Positions 19,051 through 26,884 of a stretch of DNA of 64,000 nt are shown here, piece by piece. The notes beneath the pieces are model-generated. The model made no database searches and had not been told where the DNA came from. It saw only the letters and a program-made list of their open reading frames with translations. Positions within the stretch are counted from its first letter, which is position 1. Each line of letters begins with the position of its first letter. The stretch is from Pseudaeromonas sharmana. Its GTDB lineage: Bacteria > Pseudomonadota > Gammaproteobacteria > Enterobacterales > Aeromonadaceae. The stretch is from the NCBI RefSeq assembly GCF_042649925.1, contig NZ_JBHSAF010000014.1, positions 930,001 to 994,000 on the forward strand. Reading direction: 5' to 3'. The position numbers and the translations under genes are program-made.

Positions 19051-19128
19051 CTAACAAATAGTTTAAGTCGTTCGCTTCGCTCACTGGGACGCGCATAAAG
19101 CCGCGCGCCCCATAACTAAAATGTTATG
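19051..19128 (+). repeat. attC-like cassette recombination site 1
   Basis: Starts with CTAACAAATAGTTTAAG and ends with CTAAAATGTTATG, with internal inverted parts around GGGACGCGC / GCGCGCCCC. Almost identical to the site at 21371-21449 while the genes before them are unrelated, as expected of integron attC sites. Confidence 0.75.
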
Positions 19129-19147
19129 ATCAAACCAGAGGTTAAAA

Positions 19148-19456
19148 ATGAAATACATTACAAACCCTATGGCCTGTCTTATTGCTGTTGCTGCTGCGAT
19201 ATTATCCATGGCGTCATATGCACTCATTGCCCCACTGTGGAATGTTGGTGGTATTTGTGAGGAGCCAATATACATTACCATGGAGCCTCACTGTGGCCCT
19301 TTATTTGGCATCGCCATACCAGAATGGTGGAGAGTTGGGGTGCAAACCCTTTGTCCTGTCGCACCAATTTTTGGAGTCTTTATTGGTGTAGTCACGGCCA
19401 TAGTTCTGCTTTATATGGTGCAAGTAAAATCAAATCAGAATACCCAACAAGATTAG
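19148..19456 (+). CDS. Cassette gene: small membrane protein
   Basis: A 102-residue protein with two strongly hydrophobic segments (residues about 8-32 and 66-92) and a short extracytoplasmic loop with three to four cysteines ('GGICEEP', 'EPHCGPLF'). ATG 19148 is preceded by AGAGG. Lies between attC-like sites 1 and 2, so it is a single-gene cassette. No family recognised. Confidence 0.6.
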   Translation: MKYITNPMACLIAVAAAILSMASYALIAPLWNVGGICEEPIYITMEPHCGPLFGIAIPEWWRVGVQTLCPVAPIFGVFIGVVTAIVLLYMVQVKSNQNTQQD

Positions 19457-19561
19457 TTTTTCCATCCAGGGGGCAATAGCCATTCAACGCAAAGTTCGAA
19501 TGCTACTGTTTTACGCAGGTGACTAAAATAGTCCGTCATTATGAATCAGCCTCTTTCTTAC

Positions 19562-19643
19562 ATAACAAATAAATCAACTTCGCTTCAGCCCTTCGGGCTT
19601 CCGCCGGACCCGCTTCGCGGTCCGGTTATTTAAAATGTTGTGC
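19562..19643 (+). repeat. attC-like site 2
   Basis: Begins ATAACAAATAAATCAAC, contains the hairpin AGCCCTTCGGGCTT and the pair CCGGACCCGC / GCGGTCCGG, and ends AAAATGTTGTGC. Nearly the same sequence recurs at 20781-20862. Confidence 0.75.
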
Positions 19644-20060
19644 GGTTTGCCAAGCAACTGAGTTGTAGTGGCAAGAGCGGTTTAGATAGCTGGCAATTTT
19701 GAATCCTGCAGGTCTTCGAGCTCGGTCGTTGTGGTTGGGTGAATCATCCAAACCAATGCGCTGTCAGCAGCATCTTGGCGGCCGATTGAAGTTCAGTTTG
19801 AATACCAGCAATTGCGCTGTTTTCTTCTGTGGTGTTAGCAGGTCCAGGTTAAACATCGGCATCAGCGCCCTACTCTTCTTTGTTCCAAATAAATCCGAGA
19901 ACCATGCCCGTATCGGCTGCGGTTCTTTGCTCAATCAGGTTGGGTTGGTTTCGATGAATCAGCGTTCTATTCTTCGTGACGCTGTTCAGGCCAGTCCGTT
20001 TCAACGGCTATATTTCGTTGTTGCCCAAGCGGCTGGCATAGCCGGCTTCATCGCAACGGC
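19644..20060 (+). other. Cassette without a convincing gene
   Basis: The 417 bases between attC-like sites 2 and 3 hold only one longer frame (19699-20136), which runs deep into the attC site, has no ribosome site and a composition unlike the neighbouring genes. I regard this as an ORF-less cassette that may carry a promoter or small RNA. Internal near-repeats of the form 'TCAGC..TACTCTTCTT' / 'TCAGCGTTCTATTCTT' are present. Confidence 0.5.
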
Positions 20061-20149
20061 ACAACAAAAGTTTAAACACCGGACTGGCTATAAGCAGCCG
20101 CTCCTTATTCAACACCGGTTGCAGCCAGCCGGTTAAACAGACGTTAATC
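20061..20149 (+). repeat. attC-like site 3
   Basis: Begins ACAACAAAAGTTTAAACACC and ends GGTTAAACAGACGTTAATC. The outer parts CACCGGACTGGCT and AGCCAGCCGGTT pair as an imperfect hairpin. The same class recurs at 23782-23876. Confidence 0.7.
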
Positions 20150-20183
20150 ATCTGATAGGCCAACATATTTCATGGATTGAATC

Positions 20184-20777
20184 ATGGATTACGTATTAAA
20201 TAACTTCATACCTGAACTAGCAAAAATCATTGCAGTTGTTTTATCGATTGCAACTGGAATACCTATTTGGCATAAGATTCAAGAATTTAAGACCGAGCAA
20301 TCTAAAGGCTTACATGAAATATATGAGAACATTAAAAAACTATCGAGCGAGTCGATAGAAAACAACCATGCGGAAATATTAGTCGTATTGAGCAGATTGA
20401 CCACAAAGAAACTAACCACAGACGAAATACAATGGTTCATAAAAGAGCCTGGTGCATTCCTAAATCTAAAACAATATGGTTCCATTGGTTCAAGATACAT
20501 TAGGATTGATCTTCAGGATAGAAAATTCAGGCTGACAACTCGCGTATCCACAAAGTTTCACCGATTAATAGAGCGCGCAAAGATATTTACCTTCGTAATC
20601 TGTTCTATCACGATAATGTCCATGCTTCTTTTTACAACAATTGCTTTTACAAAAAACGCAATGGCCACCATATTCTTATATATTGTTGTGTTTGTTTTTA
20701 TATCCATGTCGCTTTGGGCATTATTCTATCTCTGTGGGAAAATAGACAAAGCTGTGGAATTAGACGGCAAGCCTTAA
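20184..20777 (+). CDS. Cassette gene: membrane protein with long cytoplasmic middle
   Basis: A 197-residue protein. One N-terminal hydrophobic segment (about residues 8-28), a charged middle of about 100 residues with coiled-coil tendency, then two transmembrane helices (about 132-155 and 160-183). A+T-rich. The topology resembles small effectors of phage-defence systems, but that is only an analogy. Between attC-like sites 3 and 4. Confidence 0.6.
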   Translation: MDYVLNNFIPELAKIIAVVLSIATGIPIWHKIQEFKTEQSKGLHEIYENIKKLSSESIENNHAEILVVLSRLTTKKLTTDEIQWFIKEPGAFLNLKQYGSIGSRYIRIDLQDRKFRLTTRVSTKFHRLIERAKIFTFVICSITIMSMLLFTTIAFTKNAMATIFLYIVVFVFISMSLWALFYLCGKIDKAVELDGKP

Positions 20778-20780
20778 ATA

Positions 20781-20862
20781 TTAACAAATAAATCAACTTT
20801 GCTACAGCCCTTCGGGCTTCCGCCGGACCCGCTACGCGGGCAGGTTATTTAAAATGTTATGA
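20781..20862 (+). repeat. attC-like site 4
   Basis: TTAACAAATAAATCAAC start, AGCCCTTCGGGCTT hairpin, AAAATGTTATG end. Same class as site 2 (19562-19643), four bases after the preceding stop codon. Confidence 0.75.
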
Positions 20863-20876
20863 GTCATGGAGGATTT

Positions 20877-21374
20877 ATGGTTGAAGTTTTAACAACAGCT
20901 TTAGTATCCAATGTACTTGTTTTAGGAATAATTGGTTTTTTATCTCGCAATCTGGTCACGCATCTCCTAGATAAAGATAAAAAAAATCATGAAAATCAGT
21001 TGGAGATCGAGAAAATCAGGTTTCAAGCATCTTTTAGTTGGGTTTATGAGAAGCAAGCTTTAGCTGTTTCTGAGTTATATGACTTGTTCTTAGAGCTTGA
21101 AAGCATGGTTAACGGCGGGATCTATTTGGAAAATTGGAATGATTATAGACGCCAATTAGAGCTTCTTCGATCAAAATACCACAAATCAAGAATTTTTATT
21201 CCAAATGAGCTGGATGAATTGATTTTAAACATAATTAAAATCGGCATAGATATCATGGGGAAATCAACTAGTGATCCATTTTGTAAAAATCTATCCCAAG
21301 ATCTCCGCGCAACAAAGGAATCAGCACTAAAAGAAATGAGAAGGTTACTTTCTGTAGCTGGCGTTAATTCATAA
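20877..21374 (+). CDS. Cassette gene: membrane-anchored coiled-coil protein
   Basis: A 165-residue protein. I start at ATG 20877, with GGAGG six bases upstream, rather than at the ATG at 20859. One N-terminal transmembrane helix (about residues 5-25) is followed by a charged helical region ('LDKDKKNHENQLEIEKIRFQ') and a helical body to the C-terminus. No family recognised. Single-gene cassette between attC-like sites 4 and 5. Confidence 0.6.
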   Translation: MVEVLTTALVSNVLVLGIIGFLSRNLVTHLLDKDKKNHENQLEIEKIRFQASFSWVYEKQALAVSELYDLFLELESMVNGGIYLENWNDYRRQLELLRSKYHKSRIFIPNELDELILNIIKIGIDIMGKSTSDPFCKNLSQDLRATKESALKEMRRLLSVAGVNS

Positions 21375-21449
21375 CAAATAGTTTAAGTCGTTCGCTTCGC
21401 TCACTGGGACGCGCATAAAGCCGCGCGCCCCATAACTAAAATGTTGGGT
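21371..21449 (+). repeat. attC-like site 5
   Basis: Nearly identical to site 1 over about 75 bases and ending with GTTGGGT, which fits the canonical GTTRRRY core. Overlaps the stop of the gene before it. Confidence 0.78.
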
Positions 21450-21488
21450 GGATTAGATATTTTAGCTTATACAAAAAGGAGTTTCTTA

Positions 21489-23405
21489 ATGAAGTTAATT
21501 AATGTTGAAATTTTTAAATATAAAAGCTTCCAAAAACATCAATCCATCAAAATCAATAATGACATTACGACTATTGTAGGTATGAATGAGTCAGGAAAAA
21601 CATCTTTCCTAACAGGATTAGCCAAAACAAATTATTTTGAAGAAGATAAAGACTTTGTTTTTGATGTAACACATGATTACCCAAGGAATGAATTAATAGA
21701 TTTTGAAGAAGATAGTGATGACGATGGAAAAATATTATCATGCACGTATAGCATTCCAGACAACCTAATAGAAGAGATAAACAGCGAGCTTGGTGATGGT
21801 GTGTTTAGTGCAAAACATTTCACAAAAAATTCAAATTTCAGAGATCCGATATCTACTATTGGTGGGATGACTTGCAGTGAAAATAATTATCTAAAGTCAA
21901 TGACAGATAAACGTGAATTATCACAAGAGACTAAAGAGAAATTAATAGCTCTGCAATGCATTGCAGATATTTCAAAAATTGATGCTTTAGATGGTGATAC
22001 TGATTTACCTGACATAAAAGCTGAAATAGACAATATAATTAAAAATCACAAAAATTGGCAAAACCCTCTAGCGGGATACATATACAGCAACCACATTAAA
22101 AATAAAATACCAAAATTTTGGTATTTTGATGACTATTACCCCTTGCAAGGAAAGATAAACATAAACAAACTTAATACCAATAATATTACAACCGAAACAG
22201 AAAAAACAGCAAAAGCCTTATTTGAGTTGGCCAGAATAAAACCAAATGACATCTTGAACTCTTCAGATAGTCAATATGAAAGATATATAGCACTACTTGA
22301 GGCATCAGCAAACAAAATAACAAATGAAATATTTAAATATTGGACTACAAATACCAACCTTGATATTGAGTTTAAGATTCAAACAATTAACAATCCTCAG
22401 GGACACCCTGAAAAACACTTAGATATCCGAGTAAAAAGTCAACGTCACAAAATAACACTTCCTTTAGATAGAAGAAGTAAAGGTTTTAATTGGTTCTTCT
22501 CGTTCATAATATGGTTTTCAAAAATTCAATCCGATAAAAATACAAGCTTCATTCTTCTCCTAGATGAACCAGGTTTAAGTTTGCATGCAGCTGCGCAAGC
22601 TGATTTATTAAAATTCATAAGTGACTTATCAAAGAAATATCAAATTATTTTTACAACGCACTCACCATTTATGGTTGAGTCACAACATTTAGACAGAGTT
22701 AGAACTTGCCTTGAGACATCAGATGGAACGATGATTTCTGACTCAATTCAAGAAAAAGACCCAAATACTTTATTTCCATTACAAGCTGCTTTAGGTTACG
22801 ATATAGCTCAAAATCTATTTATATCCAAAAATAATCTTTTAGTCGAAGGACCAGCAGATTTAATTTATTTAACTATTTTTTCTTCTCTCCTAGAGGAAGC
22901 AAAAAGAACTCATCTGAGAGATGACATTACAATCGTCCCTGTAGGTGGTTTAGATAAAGTAACTACTTTTATTTCTCTCTTACGCGGTTCAAAATTAAAT
23001 GTTGCTTGTTTATTAGATACGTTTACAGATCAAAAAGGCAAGCAGAAAGTAGATGACTTAATATCTCAAAAAATTATAAAAGAAAAAAACATCAGATTTT
23101 TTGATGAATTTACCAATAATGGCAAAAAAACAGCTGACATAGAAGATCTCTTCACAAAAGAAGAATACTTAAAATACTTCAATTTAGCATTTGTGAATGA
23201 TTATCCAGAGATAAAAGCATCCGAGCTTGATGACAAAATTGAAACCGTTTTAAAACAAATAAATAAATTTATTTCACGAGACCGTTTCAATCACTATAGA
23301 CCTGCCAATAAAATGAACCAAACAAGCCCATGTCTTTCTGATTTCTCTAATGAAACCATTGATAGATTTGAGAAAATATTTACAGAGATAAATAAATTAT
23401 TTTAG
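21489..23405 (+). CDS. Cassette gene: OLD-family ATPase with TOPRIM nuclease domain
   Basis: A 638-residue protein starting at ATG 21489 (AAGGAG eight bases upstream). Residues 1-40 carry the ABC/SMC-type N-terminus with Walker A GMNESGKT (31-38). Walker B 'LLLDEPGLSLH' lies near 355-367 and the H-loop 'TTHSPF' near 387. A C-terminal TOPRIM domain follows, with 'LLVEGPAD' near 450 and acidic 'LLDTFTD' near 509. OLD proteins are DNA nucleases; relatives include phage P2 Old and GajA of Gabija. No UvrD-like GajB partner is present, so it may work alone. A+T-rich, between attC-like sites 5 and 6. Confidence 0.88.
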   Translation: MKLINVEIFKYKSFQKHQSIKINNDITTIVGMNESGKTSFLTGLAKTNYFEEDKDFVFDVTHDYPRNELIDFEEDSDDDGKILSCTYSIPDNLIEEINSELGDGVFSAKHFTKNSNFRDPISTIGGMTCSENNYLKSMTDKRELSQETKEKLIALQCIADISKIDALDGDTDLPDIKAEIDNIIKNHKNWQNPLAGYIYSNHIKNKIPKFWYFDDYYPLQGKININKLNTNNITTETEKTAKALFELARIKPNDILNSSDSQYERYIALLEASANKITNEIFKYWTTNTNLDIEFKIQTINNPQGHPEKHLDIRVKSQRHKITLPLDRRSKGFNWFFSFIIWFSKIQSDKNTSFILLLDEPGLSLHAAAQADLLKFISDLSKKYQIIFTTHSPFMVESQHLDRVRTCLETSDGTMISDSIQEKDPNTLFPLQAALGYDIAQNLFISKNNLLVEGPADLIYLTIFSSLLEEAKRTHLRDDITIVPVGGLDKVTTFISLLRGSKLNVACLLDTFTDQKGKQKVDDLISQKIIKEKNIRFFDEFTNNGKKTADIEDLFTKEEYLKYFNLAFVNDYPEIKASELDDKIETVLKQINKFISRDRFNHYRPANKMNQTSPCLSDFSNETIDRFEKIFTEINKLF

Positions 23406-23412
23406 GCATCAC

Positions 23413-23472
23413 ACCCAACAAAAACTTAAATTTGGACGGCACTACGTGCCGCCAATTAAGTCGAAGTTGTAT
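23413..23472 (+). repeat. attC-like site 6
   Basis: Short 60-base site starting ACCCAAC (fits RYYYAAC) and ending GTTGTAT. The core GGACGGCACTACGTGCCGCC is a strong inverted repeat. The arms AACTTAAATTTGG and CCAATTAAGTCG pair imperfectly. Confidence 0.78.
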
Positions 23473-23781
23473 GTAATCCAAGTTCAAAAGTTATAGCGGT
23501 GAACAGCGGCGGGAATAATTGGCGTCATCTGGCACGGTGAGCATTAGAGCTCTGCTGTAACAGGTTTCGGGTCCATACCCTCTACTCCCCACTCTGGCCA
23601 ACCTGCCTGGTGTTTTGAGTTCGAGATGAACGGCTACAACTGGGGTTGTTTCTTCGTGCCCAATCAGCACAGCAATCACGTCAGGGCCAAAGGGTGTTTC
23701 TTTTTTCAGCTCTCAGCCCTGTAGCAACAACCAAATTTCAGTTGCCACAGAAGCGGCGTTTCAATCCAGCTCTGTGCGTCA
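23473..23781 (+). other. Second cassette without a convincing gene
   Basis: About 310 bases between sites 6 and 7 with no plausible coding frame on the array strand. The only frame over 60 codons is on the opposite strand (23491-23679) and lacks support. Like the segment at 19644-20060, it ends in an attC of the ACAACAAAAGTTT class, so this attC class may go with ORF-less cassettes. Confidence 0.5.
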
Positions 23782-23876
23782 TACAACAAAAGTTTCAACA
23801 CCGGACTGGCCAGTAAGCCGCCGATTCATTTTTTCAGCATCGGCTGCTGGACAGCCGGTTAAACAGATCGTTATAC
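23782..23876 (+). repeat. attC-like site 7
   Basis: TACAACAAAAGTTTCAACACC start and GGTTAAACAGATCGTTATAC end. The outer CCGGACTGGCC and inner GCTGGACAGCCGG pair. Same class as site 3. Confidence 0.7.
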
Positions 23877-23895
23877 ATAAAAAGAAGATATCACC

Positions 23896-24684
23896 ATGAT
23901 TGACGATATTTACAAGTCTATAAAAGCAAGCATGTATGAAAGAGCAACAAGCCCATTGTTTGGGGCTTTTGCAATATCTTGGTCTTTATGGAATTACAAA
24001 ACAATACTTGTCATTCTTTCATCCATGAAGGTGAATGACAAAATTTCTTATATTGAGTCTGAAATATATAGTGAAGATTGGTCTTTGCTACTGGGAGGGG
24101 CAATATATCCTCTAATTTCAGCGGTGTTCTTTATACTTATTTATCCGCACCCAGCCAAATGGATTTACAAATACTGGAATAACCAGCAGAAGAAGTTAAA
24201 AGAAATTAAGCAGAGGATTGAGGACGATACGCCTCTAACTCTAGATGAGTCACGCCAGATACGTAGAGAGCTTCTTCGTTTTGAAAGTTATTACGACGAT
24301 GAGATCACGAAGAAGAATAATGAAATCGATCGTCTAAAAGACATTATTTCTACCTTGGAGAAGCAGGCACAAGCATCCTCGCCGGAACCAGCCCCGGAGA
24401 AATCGCCCTCGCCAAAGCAGCAAACTAAGCCAAAGGTAGACGACAGAATCAATGAAGATCAAGAGTCTATTCTCGCTGATATAGCAAAATCTGGAGGGTG
24501 GGTCACTGATGACCAGTTTGTATCAAAGTCTAAATTTGACACAGTGAAAACCGAGTATTACCTAGAGGACCTAGAGGCAAAAGGTTACGTAACTAGAGGC
24601 TATGTTGGTGCAAAAGGTGGGATCTCCACTACTCTTACGACTAAAGGTAAAAAGTTCGCAATAGACAAAGGTGCAGTCTCGTAA
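23896..24684 (+). CDS. Cassette gene: membrane protein with coiled coil and C-terminal winged helix
   Basis: A 262-residue protein. Two hydrophobic segments in the first 95 residues (about 20-40 and 68-90), then a charged coiled coil (about 100-160), a proline-rich linker (about 162-180) and a C-terminal winged-helix-like domain (about 188-258: 'ESILADIAKSGGWVTDDQF', 'LEDLEAKGYVTRG', 'LTTKGKKFA'). GAAGA-type ribosome site before ATG 23896. The membrane anchor plus winged helix echoes the gene at 18597. No family recognised; a sensor or defence role is a guess. Confidence 0.65.
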   Translation: MIDDIYKSIKASMYERATSPLFGAFAISWSLWNYKTILVILSSMKVNDKISYIESEIYSEDWSLLLGGAIYPLISAVFFILIYPHPAKWIYKYWNNQQKKLKEIKQRIEDDTPLTLDESRQIRRELLRFESYYDDEITKKNNEIDRLKDIISTLEKQAQASSPEPAPEKSPSPKQQTKPKVDDRINEDQESILADIAKSGGWVTDDQFVSKSKFDTVKTEYYLEDLEAKGYVTRGYVGAKGGISTTLTTKGKKFAIDKGAVS

Positions 24685-24713
24685 ATGTATAACCAGGTTA
24701 TCAACTACGCGCT

Positions 24714-25009
24714 GGACTTGCCCCGCTTTAGTGGACACGCATCACTAACCGAAATTGAGGTCAATGATGCCTGCTTACATCACTGGGAAACGGACTCACA
24801 AATACACTATCGAGTTCAAGGTTAAGGCCGTGCGGTGGAGCCATGATCCGGCTCGCTCCGTGAAAGAAGTCGCGCAAGCTCTGGACATTCACCCCTTCAT
24901 GTTGTCTCGTTGGCGCAAAAAATATCGTGAAGGAAAATTTGGTATGCCAACCGCCAAGAAAGAGCCGAAACCTGAAGTGGATTTGCCCCGCGTTCATGGA
25001 CGCGCATAA
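24714..25009 (+). mobile_element. IS3-type element fragment 1 (left end and partial orfA)
   Basis: Left end TGGACTTGCCCCGCTTTAGTGGACA is followed by a start ATG at 24764 and about 75 codons of an IS3-type OrfA ('FKVKAVRWSHDPARSVKEVAQALDIHPFMLSRW', the helix-turn-helix region, shown here in one description only in part). The frame then runs into attC-like DNA at about 24995, so the rest of orfA and all of orfB are missing. Not functional. A second copy of the same left end and orfA start is at 25688. Confidence 0.7.
24764..25009 (+). pseudogene. Truncated IS3-family transposase OrfA, copy 1
   Basis: About 75 residues of OrfA from ATG 24764 carry the helix-turn-helix segment and 'LSRWRKKYREGKFGMP'. 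The true protein probably continues after 'PKPEVDLPRV', but here the sequence switches to the right half of an attC site and stops at 25009. Confidence 0.7.
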
Positions 25010-25039
25010 AGCCGCGCGCCCATAACTAAAATGTTAGTT
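24997..25039 (+). repeat. Right half of an attC-like site (site 8)
   Basis: GGACGCGCATAAAGCCGCGC through ACTAAAATGTTAG matches the right part of sites 1 and 5. The left part has been replaced by the IS fragment. Confidence 0.65.
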
Positions 25040-25056
25040 TCTAAAGTTGAATTCCC

Positions 25057-25647
25057 ATGATTTTTTCAGTAAACATTAATGCTTTTGAATCAGAAAAAGA
25101 AAGAAATCTTTACTATAAGTTTTTTGCCGGATACTTTTTTAATGAATTGATAGATGGGTACTCAGATAGAGTGTCATTAATGAATGAACATTTATCTATG
25201 AAATCTAATAATCCTATCCATCTTGTTAACCCTGCTGTTAGTTTTGATAATCATAGCTATCAACTAGGGATTGGTAGTGACAAAGGTGAATTCGCTGACA
25301 TATTACTACACGATCCAAAATCGAACACAATGGTTGCGATTGAGGCAAAATATCTCACCAATTGGAGTGTAAATAAAGACATCGAATCAAACTTAGAAAG
25401 AATAAATGCAATCAGGGAAAAACTAAATTATGAAATTCATTTCTACATATTAGTAAGCAAAACGAAATGGGCTTCAGCAGAAAAAATGAAGAACCATAAA
25501 TTCAGCAATTATTCAAAATATATAAAATACCATTCAAATGAAGCCGGAGTGTTGTTTTGGGAGGATCTTGTTCAATTGTGTGCGTCGGAACAAGTTCGAT
25601 CTTATATGGTCAAAATGCTAGATTTGGTGAATAAACCAAAAAAATAG
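25057..25647 (+). CDS. Cassette gene: PD-(D/E)XK nuclease-like protein
   Basis: A 196-residue protein with a likely PD-(D/E)XK core: D81 in 'EFADILLHD' and E96-A-K98 in 'TMVAIEAKYL', on two predicted adjacent strands, which is the metal-binding arrangement of restriction-type nucleases. The remainder is mixed alpha/beta ('YEIHFYILVSKTKW'). A+T-rich. It follows the right half of an attC site, and its own downstream attC appears to be broken by the second IS fragment. A stand-alone DNA-cutting defence gene is plausible; the residues were read by eye, not by profile search. Confidence 0.65.
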   Translation: MIFSVNINAFESEKERNLYYKFFAGYFFNELIDGYSDRVSLMNEHLSMKSNNPIHLVNPAVSFDNHSYQLGIGSDKGEFADILLHDPKSNTMVAIEAKYLTNWSVNKDIESNLERINAIREKLNYEIHFYILVSKTKWASAEKMKNHKFSNYSKYIKYHSNEAGVLFWEDLVQLCASEQVRSYMVKMLDLVNKPKK

Positions 25648-25659
25648 ATTTTCAAAAAG

Positions 25660-25687
25660 AAACTAATAAATAATTCAACCTTGTTCT
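25660..25687 (+). repeat. Possible left half of an attC-like site (site 9)
   Basis: ACTAATAAATAATTCAACCTTG resembles the start of sites 2 and 4 (AACAAATAAATCAACTT). It is interrupted by the IS left end just after it. Confidence 0.35.
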
Positions 25688-25931
25688 GGTCTTGCCCCGC
25701 TTTAGTGGACACGCATCACTAACCGACATTGAGGTCAATGATGCCTGCTTACATCACTGGGAAACGGACTCACAAATACACTATCGAGTTCAAGGTTAAG
25801 GCCGTGCGGTGTAGCCATGATCCAGCTCGTTCCGTGAAAGAAGTCGCGCAAGCTCTGGACATTCACCCCTTCATGTTGTCTCGTTGGCGCAAAGTATATC
25901 GTGAAGGAAAATGTGGTATGCCTACCACCAA
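25688..25931 (+). mobile_element. IS3-type element fragment 2
   Basis: Repeats the left end CTTGCCCCGCTTTAGTGGAC and the first 65 or so codons of orfA seen at 24714, about 96 % identical over 230 bases. It then ends at about 25931 against the hairpin repeat. As in the first copy, the 3' part of the element is missing. Confidence 0.7.
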
Positions 25932-25971
25932 GCCTGTAGGGCGCAATAACATAGCGTATTGCGCCGAATAA
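25738..25971 (+). pseudogene. Truncated IS3-family transposase OrfA, copy 2
   Basis: OrfA start 'MMPAYITGKRTHKYTIEFK' and helix-turn-helix region, diverging after 'KCGMPT' where unrelated hairpin-repeat DNA supplies the last codons. Not functional alone. Confidence 0.7.
25936..25966. repeat. GTAGGG-type hairpin repeat, copy 1
   Basis: GTAGGGCGCAATAACATAGC followed by GTATTGCGCC. The arms GGCGCAATA and TATTGCGCC are a perfect inverted repeat. Same family as 26133-26161 (inverted) and 26764-26785. Confidence 0.7.
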
Positions 25972-26132
25972 CACATAATGGCAACACCGATAACCAACAA
26001 TAAAAGACCATTGACTACCGGTGTCACTGTTAACGTCACCTGTTTTAGCGTTAAATCTCGATGAAAAAATAATAGTTTCTCACAAACTGAAAAATTCAAT
26101 TATTTCAGCATGGCACGATAATGATTAAATCT

Positions 26133-26161
26133 GACGCAATACGCTTCGCTATTGCACCCTA
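26133..26161. repeat. GTAGGG-type hairpin repeat, copy 2 (inverted)
   Basis: Read on the minus strand it is TAGGGTGCAATAGCGAAGCG followed by TATTGCGTC, close to copy 1. Copies 1 and 2 face each other and bound about 225 bases, like a small non-autonomous element. Confidence 0.65.
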
Positions 26162-26181
26162 GTTAAAAATTGGAGAAATAT

Positions 26182-26718
26182 GTGTCAGCAATGATAAGAA
26201 CCCTTACTCTTCTCGTCGCCCTATTTCTAGCAGGCTGCGCAAATTTTAACGTTCCAAGCGATTACTCTCTGGCACACAAAAATGACAAAGGGCTGATTGT
26301 TATGTCCTTAGCACATTCCCTAAGTAGCGTGATTGTTGACTACCGACCGGTGGAAAATGGGAAGCAAGGGGATGGAGCATTTATGACCGGGAATATGCAA
26401 GACCCAATGGATTGGGACCACCCAAAAGGACGCCTGGTTGTAGCGGAACTCCCAGCTGGGAAGTATGAACTTTATCAGTGGCGCTCAGAAGGTATAAACG
26501 TGACATATACCTCAAAAATATTTTCAATTCCTTTCACCGTTGTTGGTGGCAAAGCCACTTACATTGGCAACCTCTTCGTTAATATTGATGAGTCGACTTC
26601 TATCTATAAATTAGAAGTAGCGGATAAATCAGAAAGAGACCTACCGTTTCTAATCAGTAGATACCCTAACATCAAAGGCAGTGAAATTATTAAGGATATA
26701 TCTCGAATTTTTCATTAA
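26182..26718 (+). CDS. Small lipoprotein
   Basis: A 178-residue protein if begun at the GTG at 26182, six bases after GGAG; an ATG at 26191 is the alternative. It has a lipoprotein signal ending LAGC within the first 20 residues. The mature part has 'GRLVVAELPAGKYELYQW', a beta-sandwich-like pattern seen in envelope lipoproteins with carboxypeptidase-regulatory-like folds. Function unknown. Followed by an attC-like site at 26750, so probably a cassette gene. Confidence 0.65.
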   Translation: MSAMIRTLTLLVALFLAGCANFNVPSDYSLAHKNDKGLIVMSLAHSLSSVIVDYRPVENGKQGDGAFMTGNMQDPMDWDHPKGRLVVAELPAGKYELYQWRSEGINVTYTSKIFSIPFTVVGGKATYIGNLFVNIDESTSIYKLEVADKSERDLPFLISRYPNIKGSEIIKDISRIFH

Positions 26719-26749
26719 TCATGTGAAATAGCATTCAGGTGCCAAATCT

Positions 26750-26814
26750 GCCAACAAATAGCCCGTAGGGCGCAATATGCGTGTAATATTTAAAAGCCGC
26801 GGTAAACGTTGGGC
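26750..26814 (+). repeat. attC-like site 10, carrying a GTAGGG repeat
   Basis: Begins GCCAACAAATAG and ends GGTAAACGTTGGGC, where GTTGGGC fits GTTRRRY. The middle (26764-26785) is GTAGGGCGCAATATGCGTG, related to the hairpin repeats at 25936 and 26133. Confidence 0.55.
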
Positions 26815-26884
26815 TTCATGTTATTCAGCCCAATCTACGAGAAATGTCATTGAACAAAATGGCCATCATGGTGAATTAAACCCC

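Noticed and set aside
19699..20136. Long frame in the third cassette as a coding gene
   Set aside because: It runs through most of an attC-like site, has no ribosome site and reads like non-coding DNA.
24979..25007. Apparent 29-base direct repeat (24 matches) flanking the first IS fragment
   Set aside because: The right copy starts in natural orfA codons and ends in normal attC sequence, so the similarity is partly coincidental.
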